64,000 bases of DNA, taken from Bacteroidales bacterium (GTDB lineage: Bacteria; Bacteroidota; Bacteroidia; Bacteroidales; UBA932). Both the position numbers and the translations under genes were made by a program. Position 1 is the first letter of the stretch. Each line of letters opens with the position of its first letter. The stretch spans positions 1 to 64,000 of the forward strand of contig JAFUDQ010000021.1 in assembly GCA_017459075.1 (NCBI GenBank). The letters are read 5' to 3'. The notes below the pieces were generated by a model. That model was not told the origin of the DNA, did not search any database, and saw nothing but the letters and a program-made list of their open reading frames with translations. Of this stretch, positions 34,755 to 42,077 are shown piece after piece.

Positions 34755-35810
34755 ATGAAGCGATTTTCAGCCATCTTTTGGGCTACCTTGTTTTTCATTA
34801 TTTTTCCAGCCCTGAACCTGAATGCTCAGGAAACATGGCTGGGAAAAAACCTGAATGCCGTAGGCAGATTCCTTGACGAACGGGCTATGGTTGGTGTAGA
34901 CTCGGCTTTTCTTTCTCCGCCAAAGCATGGCTGGATGGTATCTGTAAGCAGTGCCTTTGCCGGGATAAACACATCGGTTGCCGGACATAATATCCCAACT
35001 TATAACGACATAGACATCAACATGAAGTCCGGCCTTAACGGTAAGACTTCCATTGCATTCGGATACCGTTCCCTGTCCGTAAAATACTCCATTAATGTCT
35101 CTAAAGGGTATTATAAAGACTTGAATATATCCTTGCTCACAAACGGCATCGGCGTGGAACTGCGCAGCCACACTACCGAAGGCCTGAGCGGTACTCTTGA
35201 TGCATCGGCAACACCAGAAGTAATGCATGTAAAAGAAGGAGACACTAAACTGCGTGCGACGATTATCAATGGTTACTATGTATTGAATTCAAGGAGATAT
35301 TCGCTTCCTGCGGCTATGGGCAACGGGGCTATACAGAAACGATCCTCCGGCTCGCTGACTGCATACGCGGTTTTCCTGAATGCAAAGCTTGAAGCCCAGA
35401 ACAACGCTCTGCTGCAAATGCTGGGCGGTATGAAGACTATCGATTTTTACCAGGCTGCAGCGGGTATAGGCTACGGATATAACTTTACCCCAAATCAAGG
35501 TAAATTACTTTTTCATGCTTCAGCAGCCCCATTGGTCGTTTTCTTTAACAAGAATTTCATTACAGCTTCTACCAGAATACCCTTGCCAGACGGAACCGTA
35601 TACGCTACGGATATAAGCAAAGAGGTTAAATCCAAGAATAAAGTATTCATAACCGCTGTTGGCAGAGCCTCGGTTATTTATACCATTAACGATCATTTTC
35701 AGTTAGGCCTGAACGCCCTGCTGAACGACATCCGTTTTAATGCCGAGTCAGGTGTAAGAATCGGAATGGACGATTGGGTCACTCTTGCCTACCTTAGTTT
35801 TAGATTTTAA
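34755..35810 (+). CDS. DUF4421 outer-membrane barrel protein
   Basis: 351 residues: a signal peptide (FWATLFFIIFPALNLNAQ) followed by alternating amphipathic strands and a C-terminal aromatic residue (TLAYLSFRF), as expected of an outer-membrane barrel. FLDERAMVGVDSAFLSPPKHGW near the mature N-terminus and GIGYGYNF later match my memory of the Bacteroidota family DUF4421. Function unknown. Start at MKRFSAIF follows the canonical promoter and signal peptide; upstream in-frame codons run into the patatin gene region. Confidence 0.82.
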   Translation: MKRFSAIFWATLFFIIFPALNLNAQETWLGKNLNAVGRFLDERAMVGVDSAFLSPPKHGWMVSVSSAFAGINTSVAGHNIPTYNDIDINMKSGLNGKTSIAFGYRSLSVKYSINVSKGYYKDLNISLLTNGIGVELRSHTTEGLSGTLDASATPEVMHVKEGDTKLRATIINGYYVLNSRRYSLPAAMGNGAIQKRSSGSLTAYAVFLNAKLEAQNNALLQMLGGMKTIDFYQAAAGIGYGYNFTPNQGKLLFHASAAPLVVFFNKNFITASTRIPLPDGTVYATDISKEVKSKNKVFITAVGRASVIYTINDHFQLGLNALLNDIRFNAESGVRIGMDDWVTLAYLSFRF

Positions 35811-35824
35811 GTTATTTTACCATT

Positions 35825-36139
35825 ATGAATTTCAGTGGAATTATTGTGGGAGCGGCGGTGTTTTTGATTATAGGCATCTGCCATCCTATTGTGATAAAAA
35901 TGGAGTATTATTGGGGCAAAGGTAGCTGGTGGGTCCTGCTGCTGGCAGGCTTGTGTTTTGCAGGATCTTCCCTATTCATTGCGGACGTTATATGGTCTAC
36001 AATACTTGGGGCTTTCGCATTTTCATGCTTTTGGGGTATCCACGAGATTATAGCCCAAGAAAGGCGCGTCCTTAAAGGCTGGTTCCCGGAGAACCCCGCC
36101 CGCCACGCCTATTACGAATCCAAAAGAAAGAGTCTTTAA
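35825..36139 (+). CDS. DUF4491 small membrane protein
   Basis: 104 residues with three hydrophobic helices (GIIVGAAVFLIIGICHPIVI, VLLLAGLCFAGSSLFIADVI, ILGAFAFSCFWGIHEIIAQ) and the family ending GWFPENPARHAYYESK. DUF4491 is a Bacteroidota-specific inner-membrane family without assigned role. It follows the DUF4421 gene by 14 bp and is probably cotranscribed with it. Confidence 0.85.
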   Translation: MNFSGIIVGAAVFLIIGICHPIVIKMEYYWGKGSWWVLLLAGLCFAGSSLFIADVIWSTILGAFAFSCFWGIHEIIAQERRVLKGWFPENPARHAYYESKRKSL

Positions 36140-36194
36140 AGTACTGATTATAAAGAATATAGCATAAATCATTGAACTTCTATTTGGGCTTGTT

Positions 36195-36554
36195 TTGGGT
36201 GGAATTATTTTACTGGCAATAGTGTTTTTGCTGACACTGTTTGCGTGTCTTATATCGCTTATTGGAAAGCGAAAGACTCTCTGGTTCAGGCTGGAAAGGA
36301 CTGCTATTATAACACCGATATGTTCATCGGTTTTCTTTGCAAGCCTTTTAGAAGAGTCATACTTTGTAATAAATACAAAAACCGATGAAGTTTCTAAAAC
36401 AGCAGATAAGGTTTACGACATCGAACTTCTGAGTGCTTCAGATTTTTATTTCAAAAGGTACTGGCAGGTAAATGCACCCGGAATGATAATCCTCGTTATC
36501 CTTTGTGGCGGACTTTCCTTTTTCATTGCACGAAAGCTATTAAAGCGTCTTTAA
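36195..36554 (+). CDS. Small membrane protein, start uncertain
   Basis: About 119 residues with two clear membrane helices, one N-terminal (ILLAIVFLLTLFACLISLIG) and one C-terminal (MIILVILCGGLSFFIARKLL), and a polar middle that would face the periplasm. No family recognised. The start is a TTG; the frame stays open upstream through codons reading IELLFGLVL from 36171 but has no ATG, so either a non-AUG start is used or the 5' end was lost. It overlaps the convergent antiporter gene by 15 bp. Confidence 0.5.
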   Translation: MGGIILLAIVFLLTLFACLISLIGKRKTLWFRLERTAIITPICSSVFFASLLEESYFVINTKTDEVSKTADKVYDIELLSASDFYFKRYWQVNAPGMIILVILCGGLSFFIARKLLKRL

Positions 36555-38135
36555 AATGACAAGGATGTCTCCCTCATGGAGGATGGTGCCTCCGTGGGGG
36601 ATGATTTCTTTTTCACCGCGCTTGATAAGGAGGATAAGGCCGTCTGTGTTAAAGTCACTGATTTTGTGACCGTCAAAGCGGCTGCCATTCTTGATTCTCC
36701 TTTCTACCAGGAAGGTCTCTGTATCATCGAAGGCCTTTGTTACCAGAATCACTTTGTCACCGGCCTGCAAAAGGGTGTTTCCGCGGGCTGTAATGCGGTT
36801 GCCGTCGCGGATTACCAAGGCAATCAGCATGTTGCGAGGCAGACCCAGTTCCTTGACGTGCTTGCCGTCCCACTTGCTGCCAGGGGCAATGGCGATACTC
36901 CCGAACTGCATCTCCGTCCCTTCTGAATAATCGTTAAACGTACGCATAACGTTGGCATCGGCATCGGTCATATCAAGCCTGCGGGCCATCCAAGGGATGA
37001 GGGAACCTTGTAAAGAAATGGAAATAAGTACAATACAGAAGACAATGTTGAAAAGATCATTCTGGAAAAGCGTATCATTGCCGATAGCCATGATGGCGAA
37101 AACGATGGAAGCGGCGCCTCGCAGGCCGACAAATGAAATAAGTGTCTGCTGCTTGAAAGAGTATTTGCGAAAAGGCGTAAGAATGCTGCCAATTGTAAGC
37201 GGACGGGCCACAAGCAGCATGAAGCCAAAGACGGCCAGAGCTGGCAGGATTGCCTTGTGAAGCAGCGCAGGGCGGGCCAGGAGTCCCAGCAGGAAGAAGA
37301 TAAGAACCTGCATCAGACCGGTAATCCCGTCAAAGAAATTCACCAGGGTTTTCTTGCCAGGGAAATCTGTGTTACCCAACACGATACCCACAATGTAGGC
37401 GCTCAGGTAGCCGTTTCCACCGATTATGTCTGTAAGCGCATAAGACAGGATGGCCGTTGCAAGGATGAAAAGCGAATCGAAGCCGTCGCCCTTGATTCTG
37501 AAGCGCTCCAATATAAAAGAAGCCAGCTTTGCTATGCCTATGCCGCCCGCAAAACCAAAGGCAATCTGCGCAAACAGCATCCAGGCAATGTCTATCCCGG
37601 AAGCAGTGCCCGACGCAACACTGAGCATCAAGGCCGTAAGCATGTATGAGCAGGGGTCATTGCTCCCGCTTTCCATTTCCAAAAGCTGGGCCGTATTGTT
37701 TTTGAGGCCCAGTTTCTTGGAACGGAGAATTGAGAACACCGATGCAGCATCGGTAGAACTGACCATAGAGCCCAGCAGGAAGCTCTCTACAAGTCCCCAT
37801 TTAAGCACAAAGTGACAAAACAGACCCGTTAGTCCTGCAGTAAAGACAACGCCCAGGGAGGCAAGCAGGGTCGCCTCCCTGACGATGGGCTTGGCTGAAT
37901 CCCAGCGCGTTCCGAATCCGCCGTAGAACATAATAAAAATCAAGGCAACCGTACAAATCTCCTTGGCAAAGTCATAGTCCTGGAAATGAAGCGGAACAAG
38001 TCCGTTGTTTCCGAAGAAAATGCCCAGGACGATGAATGCGAGGAGGGTTGGTATACCGATACGCGAAGAGATATTGTTGAGCCAGATGCACAACATGATT
38101 ACAATCCCCACGAGGATAAGGAATAGCGTTGTCAT
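36540..38135 (-). CDS. K+/H+ antiporter of the NhaP2/CvrA type
   Basis: 531 residues. A CPA1 antiporter domain of about 12 helices (1-390; GSMVSSTDAASVFSILRSK and MESGSNDPCSYMLTALML carry the ion-binding region) is followed by two TrkA-C type domains (about 405-531, GSIAIAPGSKWDGKHVKEL and NGSRFDGHKISDFN). This layout is that of K+/H+ antiporter subunits such as NhaP2/CvrA, which export potassium in exchange for protons. It is preceded by a small membrane protein 9 bp upstream on the same strand. Confidence 0.92.
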   Translation of the reverse strand: MTTLFLILVGIVIMLCIWLNNISSRIGIPTLLAFIVLGIFFGNNGLVPLHFQDYDFAKEICTVALIFIMFYGGFGTRWDSAKPIVREATLLASLGVVFTAGLTGLFCHFVLKWGLVESFLLGSMVSSTDAASVFSILRSKKLGLKNNTAQLLEMESGSNDPCSYMLTALMLSVASGTASGIDIAWMLFAQIAFGFAGGIGIAKLASFILERFRIKGDGFDSLFILATAILSYALTDIIGGNGYLSAYIVGIVLGNTDFPGKKTLVNFFDGITGLMQVLIFFLLGLLARPALLHKAILPALAVFGFMLLVARPLTIGSILTPFRKYSFKQQTLISFVGLRGAASIVFAIMAIGNDTLFQNDLFNIVFCIVLISISLQGSLIPWMARRLDMTDADANVMRTFNDYSEGTEMQFGSIAIAPGSKWDGKHVKELGLPRNMLIALVIRDGNRITARGNTLLQAGDKVILVTKAFDDTETFLVERRIKNGSRFDGHKISDFNTDGLILLIKRGEKEIIPHGGTILHEGDILVILKTL

Positions 38136-38144
38136 AATAAGGCT

Positions 38145-38582
38145 TTAAAGCTTGTTAATAAGTTTTTCTGCCCGGGGAGAACGCAGCTCAACGATTTCCG
38201 TAGCCTTTTCATAAGTATAGCTGGAGAAATCAAAAAGCTGGGCGTATGCCACACCGGAGGTCCTGTTAAAATAAACCTCCAAGCGTACTATACCGCCGTT
38301 TTCCTGAGCCTTGATTTCAGGAGTGACATCCTTTCCGTCAAGGAAATCTTTAAGTGACTGACGGCAGGAATGGTCTACATCCATCGCCTTGTATTCAAGC
38401 AGAAGATCTTCACCTTCCCTCTTGTAGCCAGTCTTGAAGATTAGAAGTGAAATAATTCCGCAGGCAGCTACTATAATGCCCAGGCCTGCATTTACAAAAA
38501 ACAGTCCGGCTCCGGCAAGCACAATTGCTGCGGAGATTACAAGGTCCTTGACTGTGTGGACCTTTTTGAATTTAATTTCCAT
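38145..38582 (-). CDS. Conserved membrane protein upstream of antiporter
   Basis: 145 residues. Two N-terminal membrane helices (LVISAAIVLAGAGLFFVN, LGIIVAACGIISLLIFKTGY) and a cytoplasmic domain of about 90 residues (REGEDLLLEYKAMDVDHSC and YAQLFDFSSYTYEK). I know such proteins only as uncharacterised in Bacteroidales. The nine-base gap suggests coexpression with the K+/H+ antiporter. Confidence 0.75.
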   Translation of the reverse strand: MEIKFKKVHTVKDLVISAAIVLAGAGLFFVNAGLGIIVAACGIISLLIFKTGYKREGEDLLLEYKAMDVDHSCRQSLKDFLDGKDVTPEIKAQENGGIVRLEVYFNRTSGVAYAQLFDFSSYTYEKATEIVELRSPRAEKLINKL

Positions 38583-38663
38583 TTTGATTCGATTTTTTGA
38601 TTTGAGTATACGGTTATCCGGCCGGCTATAGAATGGCTGGCTGACAGCAAAGCTGGAAACCGG

Positions 38664-39038
38664 CTAAAGTCTCAATCGGCAAATCGAATAAAGATATCTT
38701 TCAGAAGTGTTCGCTCCCGACAATTTTATAAAGGTCAATGTCAGGAACGGATGTGTGTTATTGTTGTCTATGATTTTCCCGGACTTGACGATACGGGAGT
38801 TGGATCTGTTCTGGGGCGATGTCCGATGACCGGAATGAGTTGTCCGGACCGATATCGAATTTGGGCCGTTATGGCCGGAGAAAACATATCCTGACGCAGT
38901 TGTAAGGCAGATATCATGGTTAATTACATGACTTATGCTGTAATCATCCTGCCGGGGGTGGTGCTCTACTCCAGAACTGCTATTGCCCCCGGAAGACAGG
39001 GACAAAACCAGCGACATTATGAGTACCAACAACCTCAT
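38664..39038 (-). CDS. Small secreted protein downstream of Na/Pi fusion gene
   Basis: 124 residues. A hydrophobic signal (MRLLVLIMSLVLSLSSGG) is followed by a polar, His/Ser/Asn-rich chain (HSGHRTSPQNRSNSRIVKSG, SERYLYSICRLRL). The ending with IVKSGKIIDNNN and RYLYSICRLRL recalls small uncharacterised Bacteroidota exported proteins. It starts 22 bp after the Na/Pi fusion gene on the same strand. The 81 bases to the next gene hold a near-palindrome TATCCGGCCGGCTATA but no gene. Real gene status is likely but not certain. Confidence 0.6.
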   Translation of the reverse strand: MRLLVLIMSLVLSLSSGGNSSSGVEHHPRQDDYSISHVINHDICLTTASGYVFSGHNGPNSISVRTTHSGHRTSPQNRSNSRIVKSGKIIDNNNTHPFLTLTFIKLSGANTSERYLYSICRLRL

Positions 39039-39060
39039 AATGCAAATATAATAAAAAATT

Positions 39061-41010
39061 TTACTCGTAATAATACCCGTAGCCGGCTTTGGTGCGGATA
39101 TGGTCAGAAAGGTCACCGAGTTTGGCGCGAATGCGGCGGATGTTTACATCAACTACACGCTCCCCTACGACAACATCCTTGGGCCAGACAAGTTCCAGCA
39201 GTTCCTCGCGGGAGAAAATACGCCCGGGATTGGAAGACAGCAGGCTTAGCAGTTCAAACTCTGTCTTGGTCAGTTCAACGGACTCACCGTTGACAGATAC
39301 TTCCTTGGAAGCAACATTAATCCTCAGGGCTCCGGTTTCAGGTAAATTGTCCCGCTTACCCATCTTGGCTTCAACCACATTTATGATATAGTCCCCGCAC
39401 TTTTCGCACTCACGGACTATATCAATAAATATGGTTCCCGTATCAAAACTATATACTCCTTCGTCTACATCGTCGGTATTGCGGTTGCGTAAAACAGTCC
39501 TCAAAGAATCAATCCTGTTTTCAAGATCCAAGGAAACGGACTGGTCACCATCGCCCTTGAGAACAAGACACATATTGTCCATGGCCTGCTCTACAAGATC
39601 AAACATATCTGCAATGCCGTCTGCCATATCATCTGTAAATGCAGCCTTCTGCTTGAGTTTTCTCTCCATAGCGCGGGAAAGATTGAAGAGGCTGTCGCCG
39701 ATACTCTCAAGTTCACTGACTTCTCTTGTAAGGGAACGAACCTTGCGTTTGGTATCATCACTAAGATGGGCATTGCCGACCTGGGCCAGATATCCGCCGA
39801 TTTCGCTCTCCAAACGGTCGCTCATCTCCTCCATCTCCTTAATGCGGGCTGCCTTCTTTGCAAAGGCATCGGCATCGTTAATTCCATAAAGTTCACGCAC
39901 TTCCCCGAACATAAGCCTCATCCTGTCTGCAAAGAGCTGAGTCTCTTTCTGCGCCTGGAGCACAGAGATTTCCGGAGTCTTCATAATTCCGCTCTGGATA
40001 TACTGGAGCTTGAAGCCTTCCTCCCCTGCCTTTTGAGGGATGATTTTGCTTACAACCTTTTCCAACTGCGGAATAAACCAAATGAGTATCAATGTGTTAG
40101 TCACATTGAACATGGTGTGGAAGGTTGCCAGTACAAAGGACAGGCTGGCCGCATTCTGGGCCTCTGAATGAGGGTCGACACCAACCAGATTGCATGCTGT
40201 ATTCACAAACGGATAGAAAATCGCAAGCACCCACAGCACTCCGAACACGTTGAAAAGAAGATGCGCAAGCGCTGCCCTTCGGGCCTGAGTATTTGCCGAC
40301 AGGGCGGCGATATTCGCGGTAATCGTAGTGCCTATGTTCTCTCCCATCACAAGGGCGATTCCCTGGTAAATTGTAAGCACTCCGGTAGTACAAAGCACCA
40401 TCGTTATAGCCATAAGGGCTGCCGATGACTGGGCGATGCAGGTCAGAAGTCCGCCAATCAGTATGAACAGGATTATCGTCAGATAGCTGCCCGAATCGAA
40501 CGAAGCGAAGAAATTCACCACACTCTCATTGTGGGCAAGATCCATTTCCCTGCCGGTGGCGTTAAGGGTGCCAAGGGCGAAGAACATGAAGGAAAGGCCA
40601 AAAAGAAAATCGCCGAGATACCTGTGCTTTCGCATTTGAATCAGGATTACAGCGATTAGGAAAACCGGCCAAACCAGGTTTGTTATGTTGAAGGAGAAAC
40701 CGGCGGACATTATCCAAGCCGAAAGCGTTGTGCCGATGTTTGCTCCCATTATGACCGAAATTGCCTGTGACAACGTCAGCAAGGCTGCATTTACGAAAGA
40801 AACGGTCATTACCGTTGTTGCCGCTGAAGACTGGACCGCTACGCAGACAAGCATTCCGGTAAGAACTCCTGTAACGCGGTTAGTTGTCATTGCACCCAGA
40901 ATATGGCGCAGTCCGGGGCCTGCCATCTTCTGCAAGGCCTCACTCATCACCTTCATGCCGTACATCAGCAGGGCGATGCATCCAAGAAGTTTTAATATCG
41001 TCAAAATCAT
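39061..41010 (-). CDS. Na/Pi cotransporter-PhoU-winged helix fusion
   Basis: 649 residues in one uninterrupted frame. Residues 1-330: type II Na/Pi cotransporter with both QSS repeats (CVAVQSSAATTVMTV, CIAQSSAALMAIT) and paired GANIGTTLS/GENIGTTIT motifs. Residues about 345-550: PhoU-like helical domain. Residues 561-649 (39064-39330): an OmpR/PhoB-class winged helix, with ELTKTEFELLSLLSSNPGRI, recognition helix VVDVNIRRIRAKLG and wing IRTKAGYGYYY. The last domain normally belongs to response regulators. The predicted topology leaves it in the cytoplasm, where it could bind DNA. An 11-bp-period direct repeat lies upstream. The transporter is known to import phosphate; transcription control is inferred. 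Confidence 0.9.
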   Translation of the reverse strand: MILTILKLLGCIALLMYGMKVMSEALQKMAGPGLRHILGAMTTNRVTGVLTGMLVCVAVQSSAATTVMTVSFVNAALLTLSQAISVIMGANIGTTLSAWIMSAGFSFNITNLVWPVFLIAVILIQMRKHRYLGDFLFGLSFMFFALGTLNATGREMDLAHNESVVNFFASFDSGSYLTIILFILIGGLLTCIAQSSAALMAITMVLCTTGVLTIYQGIALVMGENIGTTITANIAALSANTQARRAALAHLLFNVFGVLWVLAIFYPFVNTACNLVGVDPHSEAQNAASLSFVLATFHTMFNVTNTLILIWFIPQLEKVVSKIIPQKAGEEGFKLQYIQSGIMKTPEISVLQAQKETQLFADRMRLMFGEVRELYGINDADAFAKKAARIKEMEEMSDRLESEIGGYLAQVGNAHLSDDTKRKVRSLTREVSELESIGDSLFNLSRAMERKLKQKAAFTDDMADGIADMFDLVEQAMDNMCLVLKGDGDQSVSLDLENRIDSLRTVLRNRNTDDVDEGVYSFDTGTIFIDIVRECEKCGDYIINVVEAKMGKRDNLPETGALRINVASKEVSVNGESVELTKTEFELLSLLSSNPGRIFSREELLELVWPKDVVVGERVVDVNIRRIRAKLGDLSDHIRTKAGYGYYYE

Positions 41011-41014
41011 ATTG

Positions 41015-41045
41015 CAAATTTACCTTATACCAACAGACTTGACAA
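41015..41045 (-). promoter_or_regulatory. Promoter of Na/Pi fusion gene
   Basis: Minus-strand TTG (41043-41045), a 20-bp spacer and TAAATTTG (41015-41022). Four bases separate the -7 box from the ATG, so the transcript should be leaderless or nearly so. Confidence 0.65.
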
Positions 41046-41060
41046 TAGAAAAAGTGAGAT

Positions 41061-41079
41061 TTAACATTTTCTTAACATT
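41061..41079. promoter_or_regulatory. Pho box-like direct repeat
   Basis: TTAACATT at 41061-41068 and again at 41072-41079, an exact 8-bp direct repeat with 11-bp period. OmpR/PhoB-family proteins bind such repeats; TTAACA is also the Bacillus PhoP half-site. It lies 16 bp upstream of the -33 box of the Na/Pi fusion gene. Confidence 0.6.
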
Positions 41080-41175
41080 CTGCACATGACGTAAGTGAAA
41101 TAAGGATAATTGATACAGCGAAGAATTTTCGCCAAAATATGAGGATTTGAATATAGTAAATTTACAAAAAATCCT

Positions 41176-41183
41176 TATATTTG
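41176..41183 (+). promoter_or_regulatory. -7 box of second AraC gene
   Basis: TATATTTG, 20 bases before the ATG at 41204. It rules out the upstream TTG at 41147 as the translation start. Confidence 0.6.
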
Positions 41184-41203
41184 TAGCCAAAATTCCAGCA
41201 GCC

Positions 41204-42040
41204 ATGGTCAAGTACTTCAACAATGAACTCATTCTGACAGACGACGTCAGCCAAATGCCTATTGTCAATGGAACCCTGAAGTACTCCATCTTCCTATTAT
41301 GCTCAGACGGGAAACTGAGTTTCAATATTGAAGAAAAGGCATACACTGTTTCACAGAATCAGGTAATGACCAGCTATCCTGGTTCTCACCTGACACAAAT
41401 CATGATTTCTCCTGATTTCAAATGCAAGATAATGTGCCTGAACCCGGAGTCTTATTCGCAGCTGATGTATATCAGCAAGCAGATATGGGTAGATATCCAG
41501 TATTCAGTTGGAAAACCAGTCATGACACTGTCCAAAAGCAGCTGCGACGTATTCAACACTTACCTGGATACAATGCTTGAAAAATTATCCAGGGAAGATG
41601 TTCCTTACAAAAAAGAATATGTGAGATATCTCGTTGGCTGCGTTGTTCTTGAGTTTCTTGCGCTTTTGGAGCAGAATATACCGGCAAAAATCGCCGACAG
41701 TATTTCACATAAAGACAACCTGACAAAACAATTCCTTGAGATTATTTCAAGTGAGGACGGAAAGATCAGAAGCGTTTCAGAAGTTGCCAGCCGTCTAAAC
41801 ATAACGCCCAAATACCTGTCTTTTATCGTAAAGAAGAACACAGGAAAAAACGCATACGATTTTATCAGGGACGCCAGTTTCCATGCAATACAAAACCGTT
41901 TGCTTTATTCAGGGGCTTCAATCAAGGAAATTGCCAATGAATTCAAATTCCCAAGCCTGTCATTCTTCGGTAAATTTATTAAGCAAAGGACAGGCCTGTC
42001 ATCAAAAGATTTCAGAAAGAGCAGGATGAACAAAAAGTAA
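41204..42040 (+). CDS. AraC-family transcriptional regulator
   Basis: 278 residues. N-terminal cupin-like domain (KLSFNIEEKAYTVSQNQVMT, about 35-100), a helical linker and a C-terminal double helix-turn-helix (about 185-278): EVASRLNITPKYLSFIVKKN and SIKEIANEFKFPSLSFFGKF, ending SSKDFRKS. Divergent from the Na/Pi fusion gene and directly upstream of the M19 dipeptidase gene, which has its own promoter 7 bases after this stop. Start at MVKYFNNE is set by the promoter box at 41176-41183. Confidence 0.9.
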   Translation: MVKYFNNELILTDDVSQMPIVNGTLKYSIFLLCSDGKLSFNIEEKAYTVSQNQVMTSYPGSHLTQIMISPDFKCKIMCLNPESYSQLMYISKQIWVDIQYSVGKPVMTLSKSSCDVFNTYLDTMLEKLSREDVPYKKEYVRYLVGCVVLEFLALLEQNIPAKIADSISHKDNLTKQFLEIISSEDGKIRSVSEVASRLNITPKYLSFIVKKNTGKNAYDFIRDASFHAIQNRLLYSGASIKEIANEFKFPSLSFFGKFIKQRTGLSSKDFRKSRMNKK

Positions 42041-42046
42041 TTTTAT

Positions 42047-42054
42047 TATCTTTG
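42047..42054 (+). promoter_or_regulatory. -7 box of M19 dipeptidase gene
   Basis: TATCTTTG, a perfect TAnnTTTG match, between the AraC stop (42040) and the ATG at 42078. Confidence 0.5.
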
Positions 42055-42077
42055 CCCTCTGAAATAAATCAACTGAA

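Noticed and set aside
39061-39330. Winged-helix segment as a separate gene
   Set aside because: It is continuous in frame with the transporter/PhoU part, with no start codon or promoter box in front of it.
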